The notes below the pieces were generated by a model that saw only the letters and a program-made list of their open reading frames with translations, was not told the DNA's origin and searched no databases. This document shows positions 1-9,792 of a DNA stretch of 64,000 nucleotides, one piece after another (within the stretch, counting starts at the first letter, position 1; the number at the start of each line of letters is the position of its first letter). A program made the position numbers and the translations under genes. Source of the stretch: CAYGDP01 sp964348665 (GTDB lineage: Bacteria > Verrucomicrobiota > Verrucomicrobiia > Palsa-1439 > CAYGDP01); contig CAYGDP010000020.1 in the NCBI GenBank assembly GCA_964348665.1, positions 1-64,000 of the forward strand, given 5' to 3'.

Positions 1-2
1 AA

Positions 3-599
3 GCCGTCGTGCGCGACGCGGATGCGCTGGACGAATCTCTGCGCGCCCGGGCGCGTCGCACCGGGGAACAACCCGCGATGCCGGCGCCACCGACCGGGTG
101 TCGGATCATCATGCACCAAGCTGGACAGGAAACGGTTTTCGAAATACCCGCCCGCGCGAATTCAGCAATGATACTCGTGCCAATGACGGTGATCGCTGTT
201 GTTTTTGCCATCGCCTTCTTCGGTTTTTTCCTGCCGTTTTTCCTGAATCTCAAAAGAGGCGGACCCGCATGGGCATTGCTTGCGGTATTTGTCTTTGGAT
301 TGTTCACCCTACCCATCGTGATGATCTGGCGCACGTTATTCCGTCGCCTGATTTCCGCAGAACGCGTGGTGATTACGGCACACGCGCTTCAATTGGACGG
401 AAGTGTATTCGGGAAAAGCGATAATAACGAAATTCAACTCGACCGACTGGAAGAATTGGAAATCAAACAGGCAGCGCAAAGCGCCGTTGTGGCCCGGAGC
501 GACCAGCAAACGCTGGAATTTGGCGCAGGGCTTTCACAAGAAGAATTGCAATGGCTGCGAGATGCGATCCATTTCCACATCGTTGCCAAGCCGCAGTAG
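3..599 (+). CDS. Two-TM membrane protein of unknown function (5' partial)
   Basis: The reading frame is open to the left window edge, so the true start is probably outside; a GTG at 9 is the first internal candidate. Two hydrophobic segments lie at about residues 52-79 (SAMILVPMTVIAVVF...) and 85-111, followed by a soluble tail with a pattern ERVVITAHALQLDG...EIQLDRLEELEI that looks like a PH-like membrane-associated domain. I do not recognise a named family. The N-terminal residues before the first TM are polar and might be the end of a longer cytosolic domain. Its stop lies about 5 bp before the -35 of the acnA promoter. Confidence 0.6.
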   Translation, partial: AVVRDADALDESLRARARRTGEQPAMPAPPTGCRIIMHQAGQETVFEIPARANSAMILVPMTVIAVVFAIAFFGFFLPFFLNLKRGGPAWALLAVFVFGLFTLPIVMIWRTLFRRLISAERVVITAHALQLDGSVFGKSDNNEIQLDRLEELEIKQAAQSAVVARSDQQTLEFGAGLSQEELQWLRDAIHFHIVAKPQ

Positions 600-604
600 C
601 TTGC

Positions 605-632
605 TTGCCTTCTGTGTTCGATTCTCTATAAT
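605..632 (+). promoter_or_regulatory. acnA promoter, near-leaderless
   Basis: TTGCCT (605-610), 16-bp spacer, TATAAT (627-632). The ATG at 642 is 9 bases after the -10 box, so transcription should begin only about 3 bases before the start codon. No Shine-Dalgarno sequence can fit. Confidence 0.65.
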
Positions 633-641
633 GCGGTGGAT

Positions 642-3503
642 ATGACGACTCCGCATAATCTTTTCAATTCGCTCTGCAAGTTCGAGAATGGCCATTTCTA
701 TTCGCTGCCCGCGCTGGAGGCAGCTGGCCTTGGCAAAATTTCGCGCCTACCGGTTTCGATCCGCATCGTCCTCGAATCGGTACTGCGAAATGTGGACGGG
801 CAAAAAGTCACCGAACGCGACGTGTGTACGCTGGCGAGTTGGAACGCGAATAAGCCAGCGCAGGAGGAAATCCCCTTCATTGTCGCACGAATCGTCCTGC
901 AGGATTTCACCGGCGTGCCGTTGTTGGTTGATCTCGCGGCGATGCGGTCGGCGGTTGCTAAGACGGGGAAAAATCCAAAGATCATCGAGCCGCTTGTGCC
1001 GGTAGATCTTGTCGTAGATCACTCGGTCCAGGTGGATTTTTTTGGCACGCCCGAGGCAATGGCGCAAAATTTGGACATGGAATTCAAACGTAACCGCGAA
1101 CGCTATCAATTTTTGAAATGGGGCATGCAAGCCTTTGAGACCTTTAAGGTCGTGCCACCGGGCATCGGCATCGTGCATCAGGTCAATCTCGAATACCTTG
1201 CCAAGGGAGTACTTAGCACTCAGCACTCAACACTCCGCTCTCCGCTTTACTACCCCGATACCCTCGTCGGCACGGATTCTCACACCACAATGATCAACGG
1301 GCTGGGTATCGTCGGTTGGGGCGTGGGCGGCATCGAGGCCGAAGCGGGAATGCTTGGTCAGCCGGTTTATTTCCTCACGCCGGAAGTCGTTGGTGTCCAC
1401 ATGACCGGCGCGTTGCGCACGGGCGTGACCGCAACCGATCTGGCGTTGCACGTTACCGAGATGCTGCGCAAAGCCAAAGTGGTCAGCAAATTCGTCGAGT
1501 TTTATGGCGTGGGCGCGGCGTCGCTCCCTGTGGCCGATCGCGCAACCATTGCGAATATGTCGCCCGAATACGGCGCTACGATGGGATTTTTTCCCGTGGA
1601 CGACGAATCGCTTACCTATATGCACGCCACCGGGAGGAGCGAAGAACAGGTTGCGGCGTTCGGCAACTATTTCAAGGCGCAAAAGATGTTTGGCATCCCA
1701 AAGAAAGGCGAGATTGATTACAGCATTGACCTCGAACTGAATCTTGCCGACGTGCAACCCAGCGTCGCCGGACCAAAACGTCCGCAAGACCGCATCGAGT
1801 TGCCCCGGCTGAAAGAGCGCTTCACGCAACTCCTCGAAAAACCTCTCACCGAAGGTGGGTATGGCAAGACCCCGGGCGACTTTGGGAAACGAGTTCACGT
1901 GGAACTCGATGCGACTGCGGCGACGCCCACCGCAAAACCTTACGGTGTCAATAAAGCCAGCGTCTCGGCCAGTGAATCGGAGATGCGTGATTCACACCCA
2001 ACGCCCGATACCGTTCCGGCTTCCGTCCGTGCTCACAACGGTGAAGCTGAACTTGGCCACGGTGCGGTCGTCATCGCGGCAATCACCAGTTGCACAAACA
2101 CGTCAAACCCAAGCGTGATGCTCGGCGCAGGGTTGCTGGCCAAGAAAGCCGTCGAGCGCGGCCTGCGTGTGCCCGCGTATGTGAAGACTTCACTCGCGCC
2201 CGGCTCGCGCGTCGTTAGCGATTACCTCGCCAGGACTGGCCTGCAAAATTATCTCGACGCGCTCGGTTTCAACCTGGTCGGCTACGGTTGCACCACTTGC
2301 ATCGGCAACAGCGGCCCGCTGCCCGCGCCTATCGAGGAAGCCGTGACCAAAAACGACCTGATCGCCGCCAGCGTGCTCAGCGGTAACCGCAACTTCGAGG
2401 CGCGCATCCACTCGAGCGTCAAGGCAAACTTCCTCATGTCACCGCCGCTGGTCGTTGCCTTTGCGCTCGCCGGACGAGTGAATATTGATCTCTCGAAGGA
2501 AGCCATCGGCAAAGACAAGAGTGGCAAAGAAGTCTTTCTGCGGGATCTTTGGCCGACCCTGGACGAAATCCGGGAAGCGATGGCAGCCGCGCTCAAGCCA
2601 GAGATCTTCCGACAACTCTATCGCGATTTTGCCGAGCAAAATCCAAAATGGAACGAAATCCCCGCCGCCACCGGCGACGTGTATGCGTGGGACGAACAAA
2701 GCACCTATATTCAACACCCCCCGTTCTTCGAGGATTTTACGATGAACGCGGGCAAAATCGCCGACATCACCGGGGCGCGTCTCCTCGGGATTTTTGGCGA
2801 CTCCACCACCACCGACCACATCAGCCCGGCGGGCAGCATCAAGAAAGACAGTCCCGCGGGGAAGTATCTCATCGAGCATGGTGTTCAACCACCCGATTTC
2901 AACAGCTACGGAAGCCGGCGTGGCAACGACCGAATCATGACCCGTGGCACCTTCGCCAATGTCCGCATCAAAAACCTCATGCTCGCCGGTGTCGAAGGAG
3001 GAATTACAAAATATATTTCTGGGCATGGTGGCACAGACATCCCTGCCTGTGAAACGATGCCCATTTATGATGCCGCGATGAAATACCAAAAAGACAATAT
3101 CCCACTCATCGTTTTTGCGGGGCAGGAGTACGGAACAGGCAGTTCGCGCGACTGGGCCGCCAAAGGCACGCGCTTGCTCGGTGTCCGCGCGGTCATTGCT
3201 GCCAGTTTCGAACGCATTCATCGCAGCAATCTCGTTGGCATGGGGGTGCTCCCATGTCAATTCGCCGAAGGCACAACCGCGCAAACATTGAAACTCGATG
3301 GCAGCGAAACTTTCGATCTAATCGGATTAAGCGACAACGTGAAACCGCGTCAGCAACTCACGCTCGTCATTCGCCGGGCCGACGGAAAAGAGGAAAAAAT
3401 CCACGTCACCTGCCGCATTGATACCGCGATCGAAGTCGAATACTACCGTCATGGTGGCATTTTGCCGTTCGTGCTGCGGCAGTTGCTCGCTCATTCTTCA
3501 TAG
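642..3503 (+). CDS. acnA: Aconitate hydratase, AcnA type
   Basis: Cytosolic TCA-cycle enzyme interconverting citrate and isocitrate with a [4Fe-4S] cluster. About 953 residues, the length expected of the IRP1/AcnA class. Visible motifs are the YPDTLVGTDSHTTMINGLG block near residue 205, the cluster cysteines in ITSCTNTSNPSVM (about residue 484) and YGCTTCIGNSG (about 549 and 552), and the swivel-domain GTGSSRDWAAKG near 835. A GTG at 636 is in frame, but ATG 642 is better placed relative to the promoter. Just before the YPDT motif the residues LSTQHSTLRSPL are encoded by a run of five 7-bp repeats (1213-1247), replacing the usual loop. Monocistronic by position. Confidence 0.96.
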   Translation: MTTPHNLFNSLCKFENGHFYSLPALEAAGLGKISRLPVSIRIVLESVLRNVDGQKVTERDVCTLASWNANKPAQEEIPFIVARIVLQDFTGVPLLVDLAAMRSAVAKTGKNPKIIEPLVPVDLVVDHSVQVDFFGTPEAMAQNLDMEFKRNRERYQFLKWGMQAFETFKVVPPGIGIVHQVNLEYLAKGVLSTQHSTLRSPLYYPDTLVGTDSHTTMINGLGIVGWGVGGIEAEAGMLGQPVYFLTPEVVGVHMTGALRTGVTATDLALHVTEMLRKAKVVSKFVEFYGVGAASLPVADRATIANMSPEYGATMGFFPVDDESLTYMHATGRSEEQVAAFGNYFKAQKMFGIPKKGEIDYSIDLELNLADVQPSVAGPKRPQDRIELPRLKERFTQLLEKPLTEGGYGKTPGDFGKRVHVELDATAATPTAKPYGVNKASVSASESEMRDSHPTPDTVPASVRAHNGEAELGHGAVVIAAITSCTNTSNPSVMLGAGLLAKKAVERGLRVPAYVKTSLAPGSRVVSDYLARTGLQNYLDALGFNLVGYGCTTCIGNSGPLPAPIEEAVTKNDLIAASVLSGNRNFEARIHSSVKANFLMSPPLVVAFALAGRVNIDLSKEAIGKDKSGKEVFLRDLWPTLDEIREAMAAALKPEIFRQLYRDFAEQNPKWNEIPAATGDVYAWDEQSTYIQHPPFFEDFTMNAGKIADITGARLLGIFGDSTTTDHISPAGSIKKDSPAGKYLIEHGVQPPDFNSYGSRRGNDRIMTRGTFANVRIKNLMLAGVEGGITKYISGHGGTDIPACETMPIYDAAMKYQKDNIPLIVFAGQEYGTGSSRDWAAKGTRLLGVRAVIAASFERIHRSNLVGMGVLPCQFAEGTTAQTLKLDGSETFDLIGLSDNVKPRQQLTLVIRRADGKEEKIHVTCRIDTAIEVEYYRHGGILPFVLRQLLAHSS
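1213..1247 (+). repeat. Five 7-bp repeats inside acnA
   Basis: TTAGCAC, TCAGCAC, TCAACAC, TCCGCTC, TCCGCTT in direct succession, 35 bp, in the coding sequence of acnA. The reading frame is kept and the encoded segment falls in a variable loop. Confidence 0.7.
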
Positions 3504-3513
3504 TGATATAATT

Positions 3514-3873
3514 ATGTTCTGGCTTCGCACCGGTTCCATCATCATGTTTCTCGGCGTGGCGCTGGGCGCTTTCGGAGCGCATGGGCTTAAAGGAAAGATT
3601 TCCGACGAAATGATGCAGAACTGGCACACGGCGGTGGAGTATCATTTCGTTCACGGCCTTGGACTTCTGGTGGTGGGTTGGTTGAGCACATTGAAACCTG
3701 ATGTGGCAATGATCCGAGCCGTTGGGTGGATGTTTGTGGTTGGGATCGTTTTATTTTCGGGCAGTTTGTATTTGATGGCGCTGACTGGCGAGAGGAAGCT
3801 GGGAATGATTACGCCGTTCGGTGGATTGTCGTTATTGGTAGGGTGGGTTTGCCTGGCGATCCGGGCACGGTGA
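3514..3873 (+). CDS. DUF423 family membrane protein (YgdD-like)
   Basis: A small inner-membrane protein of about 119 residues with four hydrophobic segments. The pattern GVALGAFGAHGLKGKIS near the N-terminus, HFVHGLGLL in the middle and the C-terminal FSGSLYLMALTGERKLGMITPFGG are characteristic of DUF423. The molecular function of the family is not established. The start at 3514 gives the normal family length; a later ATG at 3544 would remove part of the first TM. It follows acnA by 10 bp and may be co-transcribed. Confidence 0.85.
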   Translation: MFWLRTGSIIMFLGVALGAFGAHGLKGKISDEMMQNWHTAVEYHFVHGLGLLVVGWLSTLKPDVAMIRAVGWMFVVGIVLFSGSLYLMALTGERKLGMITPFGGLSLLVGWVCLAIRAR

Positions 3874-3880
3874 GAAAAGT

Positions 3881-3909
3881 TTGCCTCAATACTCGTTCGC
3901 GTCTATAAT
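3881..3909 (+). promoter_or_regulatory. Leaderless promoter of the 3917 gene
   Basis: TTGCCT (3881-3886), 17-bp spacer, TATAAT (3904-3909). ATG follows after 7 bases, so the expected transcription start coincides with the start codon. Confidence 0.7.
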
Positions 3910-3916
3910 TTCCGAA

Positions 3917-6900
3917 ATGATTCGGTCCAATCGCTCAATTTTTCTTGTTGTTCTGGGATGCTTTTTCATATCGGGTGCGGCGGGATTGATTTACGAGATC
4001 GCATGGATGCGATATCTGGCGTTATTTTTGGGGCATTCGAGCTACGCGGTGGTGGCGGTTCTCGTGGCGTTCATGGGCGGGTTGGCCTTGGGAAATGCCT
4101 GGCTGGGCGGAAAAGCCGATTCAGCGAAAGAACCACTTGCGTTTTATGGGTGGCTGGAGGTCGGGATCGGCGTGTTCGGCCTGTTTTTTCCCAAGTACTA
4201 CGAACTATGTCACACGGCATTCATTAGTGCGGCGCAATATTTTGATCCCGGAAGTTTGCCGACTCAAATCTTGAAATTCATTTTCGCGCTCCTGACGATT
4301 ATGCTCCCAACATTTTTGATGGGAGGAACATTACCGATATTGACGCGATTTGTAACGAAGTCGTTGGGAGAACTCCGGGAGAAGGTGGCCGCCCTGTATT
4401 GCTTCAACAGCGCTGGAGCGGTGGCAGGATGCATTGCGGCGGATTTTTGGTGGATCCCAAGCTACGGATTGCAAGCTACAGTGCTGGCTGGCGCGGCTAT
4501 CAATCTTGGCATTGGCGGCGTGGCGCTCTGGTTGAACCAAAAATATATCCGCGGAAGTCAGCTTTTGGAGGTAAGAACGGAAACTTTTGCCAATCATGCA
4601 GAGGAGGAAAAATTTTCCGCGTCGGAACTGAAGCTGGCTGTGATTGGCATAGGCGTATCAGGATTTGTGGCAATGCTCTACGAAGTGGCATGGACACGGA
4701 TGCTGGCGCTGGCTCTTGGATCATCCACACACGCATTTTCGCTGATGTTAATCACGTTTATTTCGGGGATCGCGGTAGGAGGATGGATTATCTATCGCTG
4801 GCGCGGGCTACGACGGACACTGGAAGCGTTTGCGTGGGCGGAGTTGGCCTTGGCGGCGACATTATTTATTTCACTGTTTTTTTACGAATATCTGCCTTTT
4901 ATATTTGCCAAACTGGCTGGATATCTCACTCGGAAAGAGGATACGTACCCGCTCTACGGCCTCTTGCAAGCTGGGATTTGTTTTCTGGTCATGTTTGTGC
5001 CGACGGTGTGCTTGGGCATGACCTTGCCATTGGCAAGCCGGATCGCGACGGCCGAGCTTGCCCAAACTGGTAGAAGCGTGGGGCGAGTATTCGCAGTCAA
5101 TACAGTTGGAACAGTTTTGGGGGCGTCGTTGACTGGTTTATGGCTGATGCCATCGCTGGGGCTGGCGAGAACATTTTTGCTGGGGATCACAGGGAATTTT
5201 GTCATTGGTGTGACAATCCTAGCTCGGCACAATCGAAGAACCCTAACTGGAACCCTGGGTATCGCCGCTGGCGTCGTCGTGATTTTCAGCTGGCTGACGG
5301 GACTCATCCCCAAAATACCTCCACCCGGTTTTTGGCCGCAATCGGCGCAATTGCATCGTTGGCCGCAAGCGTTCACGCTGGGATTATGGCGGGAAGATCG
5401 CCCAATCGACTTGGAACGATATCGCGCTCGCATCAGGGGAAATTCACTCACCTATTATCGAGACGGAGCAGGCGCCACGGTCAGCGTCAATATCTGGCCG
5501 GATAGTTCCGGGAACACATTTGCGGCACTCCGAGTCAACGGTAAAACCGACGCGAGTGTGCACGTGGACGTATCCACTCAACTCTTGCTCGGCCATATCC
5601 CAATGCTATTGCGTCCCCAATCAACAGACGTGCTCGTCATCGGGTTGGGTTCCGGCATGACAACTGGAGCAGTTTCGAGGCACCCTGTCCAACGATTGGA
5701 CACGGTCGAAATTCTCCCTGAGGTGAGTGAGGCAACCAGGCAATCATTCGACCAATATAATTGGGACGTCTTGAACGATCCACGTTCTCGACTTTACATC
5801 GAGGACGCGAAAACCTATTTGCAGATCGCTCGCAGGCAATACGATATTATTGTTAGCGAACCATCCAATCCATGGATGGGCGGAGTCGCCGGCGTGTTCA
5901 GCCGTGAATTTTATCTAACCTGCCGCGACAGGCTCAAAACGGGCGGACTGATGACACAATGGGTGCAACTGTATGAAAGTGATGACAGGGTATTTGATTT
6001 AGTGCTCGGAACTTTCAGCAACGTCTTTCCCTATGTAACCATCTGGCAAACCCAAACGTTGGACTTGTTATTGATCGGCTCCAGCCAGCCGATCACGATC
6101 AACATGGAAACTACAGCGGCGCGTATCAACGACCCCAAAGTGCAGGCGGACTTGCATCGAATTCAACTCTCAACACTAGGTCAATTTTTAAGCTGCGAAG
6201 TCACCTCACAACACAATACGCGGTTTCTCGCCACGACGAAATCTCTTCACAGCGATTATCGTCCCATCCTGGAATATCTGGCGCAAAAATCTTTTTTTAT
6301 CGCCAACAACGCGGTGCTCTGGAGAAAGTTCGACGAGCGCGCCTCGACTGCTCCTCAGACTTTTCTTGGCGAACATCTTCGTCAGCAGCGCCTCCATCCA
6401 TCTGACTATCAAAACATCATTGAATTCCAGCTGTATTCCGTTGGAAACAATTCCGAGCTACTCCGGTCAATCTTGCGCCGATGGCAGCAGGAATCTCCCG
6501 AAGAACCCGCTATCCTCGAATTCGCCTCGAAACTCAGGATCAATCCCGCAATCGACGCGGAACTCCAAGCGATCCACTATTCTTCCCTTCGACTGTCCCT
6601 TCCGGAGATTACTTCCAAGCAAATCAACCTCTTAATCCGCCACCGGGAGAATCTTCTTAAAATCCATCGAACCTATCGTTCCGCATTTTATCTTCCTCCC
6701 GCGGAAGAACTCCGAGCCGTCCTTTATCGGCTTCTCGAATTGGATCCTGATCACCAGCGGGTTTACAAACTGGAACTGGCCGAGTTGGACTGGGACGCGG
6801 GCGACACTAAAAATGCGACTGCACTGACATTTGCGGCGCTCGACCCCAACGCGTCGGCAAAAAATGATTTCAGCCTTTCCCCCGGAATCGTGGAGGCCGC

Positions 6901-7090
6901 GGTAGCACGGCTGATTGAAAACACTGCCCGCACAAACGACTTGAAACTTGTTGCCCGATTGCTTAACGATGCCAAACGTTTTGACTATCCTTCCCCGGAG
7001 CTTGATCTGGTCCGCCGCAAATACGGGGAATTGATGGACTCGAACAACACTGTGCCGCGTGGACCAACATCGAAATCATCATGGAACTAG
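3917..7090 (+). CDS. Membrane-fused spermidine-synthase-like protein
   Basis: About 1057 residues. The N-terminal half has many TM segments with two copies of a repeat beginning AAGLIYEIAWMRYLALFLGHSSYA and SGFVAMLYEVAWTRMLALALGSSTHA, typical of the integral-membrane SpeE-like family. Residues about 560-720 form a Rossmann methyltransferase/spermidine synthase fold: VLVIGLGSGMTTGAV, VEILPEV, ARRQYDIIVSEPSNPWMGGVAGVFSREFY. A helical C-terminal extension of about 300 residues follows and has no family I recognise. Members often lack polyamine synthase activity, so the substrate is unknown. The ATG at 3917 was chosen over an upstream TTG (3881) because the latter is the -35 box of a strong promoter. 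It overlaps the next gene by 10 bp. Confidence 0.85.
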   Translation: MIRSNRSIFLVVLGCFFISGAAGLIYEIAWMRYLALFLGHSSYAVVAVLVAFMGGLALGNAWLGGKADSAKEPLAFYGWLEVGIGVFGLFFPKYYELCHTAFISAAQYFDPGSLPTQILKFIFALLTIMLPTFLMGGTLPILTRFVTKSLGELREKVAALYCFNSAGAVAGCIAADFWWIPSYGLQATVLAGAAINLGIGGVALWLNQKYIRGSQLLEVRTETFANHAEEEKFSASELKLAVIGIGVSGFVAMLYEVAWTRMLALALGSSTHAFSLMLITFISGIAVGGWIIYRWRGLRRTLEAFAWAELALAATLFISLFFYEYLPFIFAKLAGYLTRKEDTYPLYGLLQAGICFLVMFVPTVCLGMTLPLASRIATAELAQTGRSVGRVFAVNTVGTVLGASLTGLWLMPSLGLARTFLLGITGNFVIGVTILARHNRRTLTGTLGIAAGVVVIFSWLTGLIPKIPPPGFWPQSAQLHRWPQAFTLGLWREDRPIDLERYRARIRGNSLTYYRDGAGATVSVNIWPDSSGNTFAALRVNGKTDASVHVDVSTQLLLGHIPMLLRPQSTDVLVIGLGSGMTTGAVSRHPVQRLDTVEILPEVSEATRQSFDQYNWDVLNDPRSRLYIEDAKTYLQIARRQYDIIVSEPSNPWMGGVAGVFSREFYLTCRDRLKTGGLMTQWVQLYESDDRVFDLVLGTFSNVFPYVTIWQTQTLDLLLIGSSQPITINMETTAARINDPKVQADLHRIQLSTLGQFLSCEVTSQHNTRFLATTKSLHSDYRPILEYLAQKSFFIANNAVLWRKFDERASTAPQTFLGEHLRQQRLHPSDYQNIIEFQLYSVGNNSELLRSILRRWQQESPEEPAILEFASKLRINPAIDAELQAIHYSSLRLSLPEITSKQINLLIRHRENLLKIHRTYRSAFYLPPAEELRAVLYRLLELDPDHQRVYKLELAELDWDAGDTKNATALTFAALDPNASAKNDFSLSPGIVEAAVARLIENTARTNDLKLVARLLNDAKRFDYPSPELDLVRRKYGELMDSNNTVPRGPTSKSSWN

Positions 7091-9480
7091 CAAGATTTTT
7101 AGGCGAATTACATCCGATCCTGGTTCATTTTCCCATCGTGTTTTGGCTAACGGCAATCGTGATGGACGTTGCCGGGTTCTGTGCTCGTCGGGAGCGATGG
7201 CTTGCTGTAGGCAAGGGATTGCTCATCGCTGGGACTGTCTCCGCGCTGTACGCGGTTGTCTGCGGTATTTTCGCTGAAACGTGGGCGGCGCGGGCGGGGG
7301 TGCCGATTGAGCGGATCGAAACGCACGAGACCGCTGCGATTGTCGCGACCTGGATATTCATCGCACTGACAGCGGCGCGGTTGTATCTCACCCCCCAACA
7401 ACCGTTCCGGTTTGCCAGCTATCTGGGTGTTGGAATTTTGACATCGAGCCTGCTGATTGTCACCGCGTATTCCGGCGGCGAACTGGTTTACCGGTATGGA
7501 TCGGGAGTGGAACCGGCGCAAATGTCGCCAGGGTTTCCTTTAGAGGATTTGAGATTGTTAGCGCAACAACAAGATCCGGAAAGCATCCGGTATTCGGATT
7601 TCATGCATCATATTTTCGGCGGTATGGTGTTGCTCTTGAGCTTGCTACTACTGTCGGAGGCGCTCGAAATCAAATCCATTCTTCGACTCCGCTGGCTTGG
7701 TCCGGCGGCCATGATGGCAGGCGGGATATACTTGATGATATTCAGCGATACCGATTCCTGGCCTCTTTCCAGCGAACGACTGATTTATGACAAGGAAGTG
7801 CTCTTTCACAAAATCATCGCGCTCGCGTTATTCGGGATCGGTCTTGGCGGCTTGCTCCGCAAAAGCGAAACACGCTGGCAACTCCAGGCGCGTCTAATTG
7901 CAATATTCGCACTGGTCGGCGGCGCTCTTCTCTTTACTCACCTTCACTCGGTCGCGCCCTATGCCAATGTCGCTCTCGGTGTGTATCTTCATCATACCGT
8001 TATGGGAACTGTCGCGCTGGCGATTGGAGCAGCCAAGCTGTTGGAAGAACGATTCCCGCTTTCCCGAACGGCGCGCCTCGCGTTTCCCCTTCTCATGGCA
8101 ATCGAATCCATTTTTTTGATTCGCTACAATGAGGGTCTCCCTTGGTTTATGGGATATCGCGAGGTTCATCATGCGCCGGTCTACGGCGGTGTCATTGCCA
8201 ATCTCGGCGATGCGCGCGCCGAACTGATATTCAACCCGGCCACGCAACGCATCGACGTCTACACGCTCGTTTCAGGACGCGATCAATCCATTGCCACCAA
8301 CAAACTTGTCGCGCTGGGTGTCGCCAAGGCAACACTCTTCATCGAACACGGTCATCAAATTACCGAAGTGCCACTTCGAATGACTTGGGGCCCTCCCGCG
8401 CAACTGTCAACCAACTCGTCCAAACCGGACAAGAAGGAAGCCAAGGAACGACGAGGGGCACACCTGACGGGGGAAGCGCGATTTCTGCACAACACATCGG
8501 TGTTTTCCGCCAAATTACGGCTCGAAACGTACGGCGATCATTTTACCATTTTTCCCACCGCCTATTTCGAGCCGTGGGTGGATTTAAAACCCAACCCCAT
8601 TTCCCTGGTTGGCTTGGCCAAATTCCATTGCCCGATGCACGAATACGTGCGCTCGCACAAACCAAGCCAATGCCCGGAATGCAACATGGCGCTCACACCG
8701 ATTCAAGTGGTACCCGATGCGCCGCTTCACGACAAAAAATTCGCGATGAGATTCTCCGCCACCCTCGACCCCGTCGTCGACAAACCAACGACTCTCTCGC
8801 TCACACCGACAACCGTCGATGGAAAAATCATTTCCGACGTGCAAATCGTCCATGAAAAACTGATGCATCTTCTTATTGCGAAAGCGGACTTATCCTCGTT
8901 CGACCATGTCCATCCCTCCCAACAACCGGATGGACGGTTTGTACTGCCGTACACATTTGCCACCGCAGGAGATTATCTGTTGTTTGCCGATCTCACTCCC
9001 GCCGGGGAACGCACGCAGATATTTCGCATGCCAGTCAAGGTCGGAGCGCCCTCGGAGAATGATTTCTCCCCCACCGTCAAACCGCCGATCATTCGAACTC
9101 CGGTCGTACCGCTGTTTCCTGATGCCGCTCTCGCCCGCGAATTTCGCGGAATCCGGGTCGCGCTTTCTCCGGACCCGCCCACCCTGAAGAAACAACAGGA
9201 AATCACCCTGACATTTTCTTTGTCGAGTGAAGGCGAGCCGATCAAACTTTATCCTTGGCTGGGCGCGATGGGGCATTGCATCGCCATTCACGAAGACACA
9301 CAAACACTTTTGCACTTCCACCCCGCCAGCGATCGCGCGCCGAATGGCGCGGTGACAATGCACGCGGTCTTTCCACGTCCCGGACTCTACAAACTCTGGG
9401 CGCAATTTCGAATCGCCCCTTCGCCAAGCGAATCGGACGAGAATATTTTGACTGCTGACTTTGTCGTCCGCGTGCGATAG
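7081..9480 (+). CDS. DUF2231 membrane protein with heavy-metal-binding segment
   Basis: About 799 residues. Residues 1-140 are a DUF2231-like four-helix membrane domain (HPILVHFPIVFWLTAIVMD). A second block of TM helices spans about 175-360. The C-terminal half is soluble and contains FHCPMHEYVRSHKPSQCPECNMALTP (about 516-541), the YHS/HMBD-type motif found in copper-efflux components, followed by beta-rich domains with EKLMHLLIAKADLSSFDHVHP and a similar later copy. This suggests handling of copper or another metal at the membrane, but that is inference. It starts inside the end of the previous gene, so translation is probably coupled. Confidence 0.75.
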   Translation: MELARFLGELHPILVHFPIVFWLTAIVMDVAGFCARRERWLAVGKGLLIAGTVSALYAVVCGIFAETWAARAGVPIERIETHETAAIVATWIFIALTAARLYLTPQQPFRFASYLGVGILTSSLLIVTAYSGGELVYRYGSGVEPAQMSPGFPLEDLRLLAQQQDPESIRYSDFMHHIFGGMVLLLSLLLLSEALEIKSILRLRWLGPAAMMAGGIYLMIFSDTDSWPLSSERLIYDKEVLFHKIIALALFGIGLGGLLRKSETRWQLQARLIAIFALVGGALLFTHLHSVAPYANVALGVYLHHTVMGTVALAIGAAKLLEERFPLSRTARLAFPLLMAIESIFLIRYNEGLPWFMGYREVHHAPVYGGVIANLGDARAELIFNPATQRIDVYTLVSGRDQSIATNKLVALGVAKATLFIEHGHQITEVPLRMTWGPPAQLSTNSSKPDKKEAKERRGAHLTGEARFLHNTSVFSAKLRLETYGDHFTIFPTAYFEPWVDLKPNPISLVGLAKFHCPMHEYVRSHKPSQCPECNMALTPIQVVPDAPLHDKKFAMRFSATLDPVVDKPTTLSLTPTTVDGKIISDVQIVHEKLMHLLIAKADLSSFDHVHPSQQPDGRFVLPYTFATAGDYLLFADLTPAGERTQIFRMPVKVGAPSENDFSPTVKPPIIRTPVVPLFPDAALAREFRGIRVALSPDPPTLKKQQEITLTFSLSSEGEPIKLYPWLGAMGHCIAIHEDTQTLLHFHPASDRAPNGAVTMHAVFPRPGLYKLWAQFRIAPSPSESDENILTADFVVRVR

Positions 9481-9489
9481 ATTGGACCG

Positions 9490-9789
9490 ATGATCTACCA
9501 CCTAGTCTTTTTCAAAGTGAAAAAGGGCGTATCGAAACAGCGATTGGTGGCGTTCGAACGGAAGTGGCGCGCCTTGCGCAACGATATTCCCGGCCTGCTC
9601 TCGATCGAAGGCGGCGACAACATCAGCATTGAGCCGTTCAGCAAAGGCTACAACCGCGCCTACGTGCTGAAGTTCAAAGACAAGAAATCGCGCGACACCT
9701 ACGTCCCCCACCACAACCACGTTGCTCTCGGCAAAAAAGTCGCCTGGCCCATGCTCGACGACGTCTGCGTCTGCGATATCGAGGTGTAA
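9490..9789 (+). CDS. Stress-responsive alpha/beta-barrel (Dabb) protein
   Basis: 99 residues. MIYHLVFFKVKKGVSKQRL at the N-terminus and FSKGYNRAYVLKFKDKKSRDTYVPHHNHVALGKKV later are the hallmark strands of the Dabb fold (Pfam Dabb/DUF family of small dimeric ferredoxin-like barrels). The biochemical role is unknown. It lies 9 bp after the DUF2231 gene and likely ends that transcription unit; a three-stem repeat follows. Confidence 0.88.
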   Translation: MIYHLVFFKVKKGVSKQRLVAFERKWRALRNDIPGLLSIEGGDNISIEPFSKGYNRAYVLKFKDKKSRDTYVPHHNHVALGKKVAWPMLDDVCVCDIEV

Positions 9790-9792
9790 AAC

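Noticed and set aside
2439..3284. 281-codon open frame antisense to acnA.
   Set aside because: Sits fully inside a certain gene and encodes no recognisable protein.
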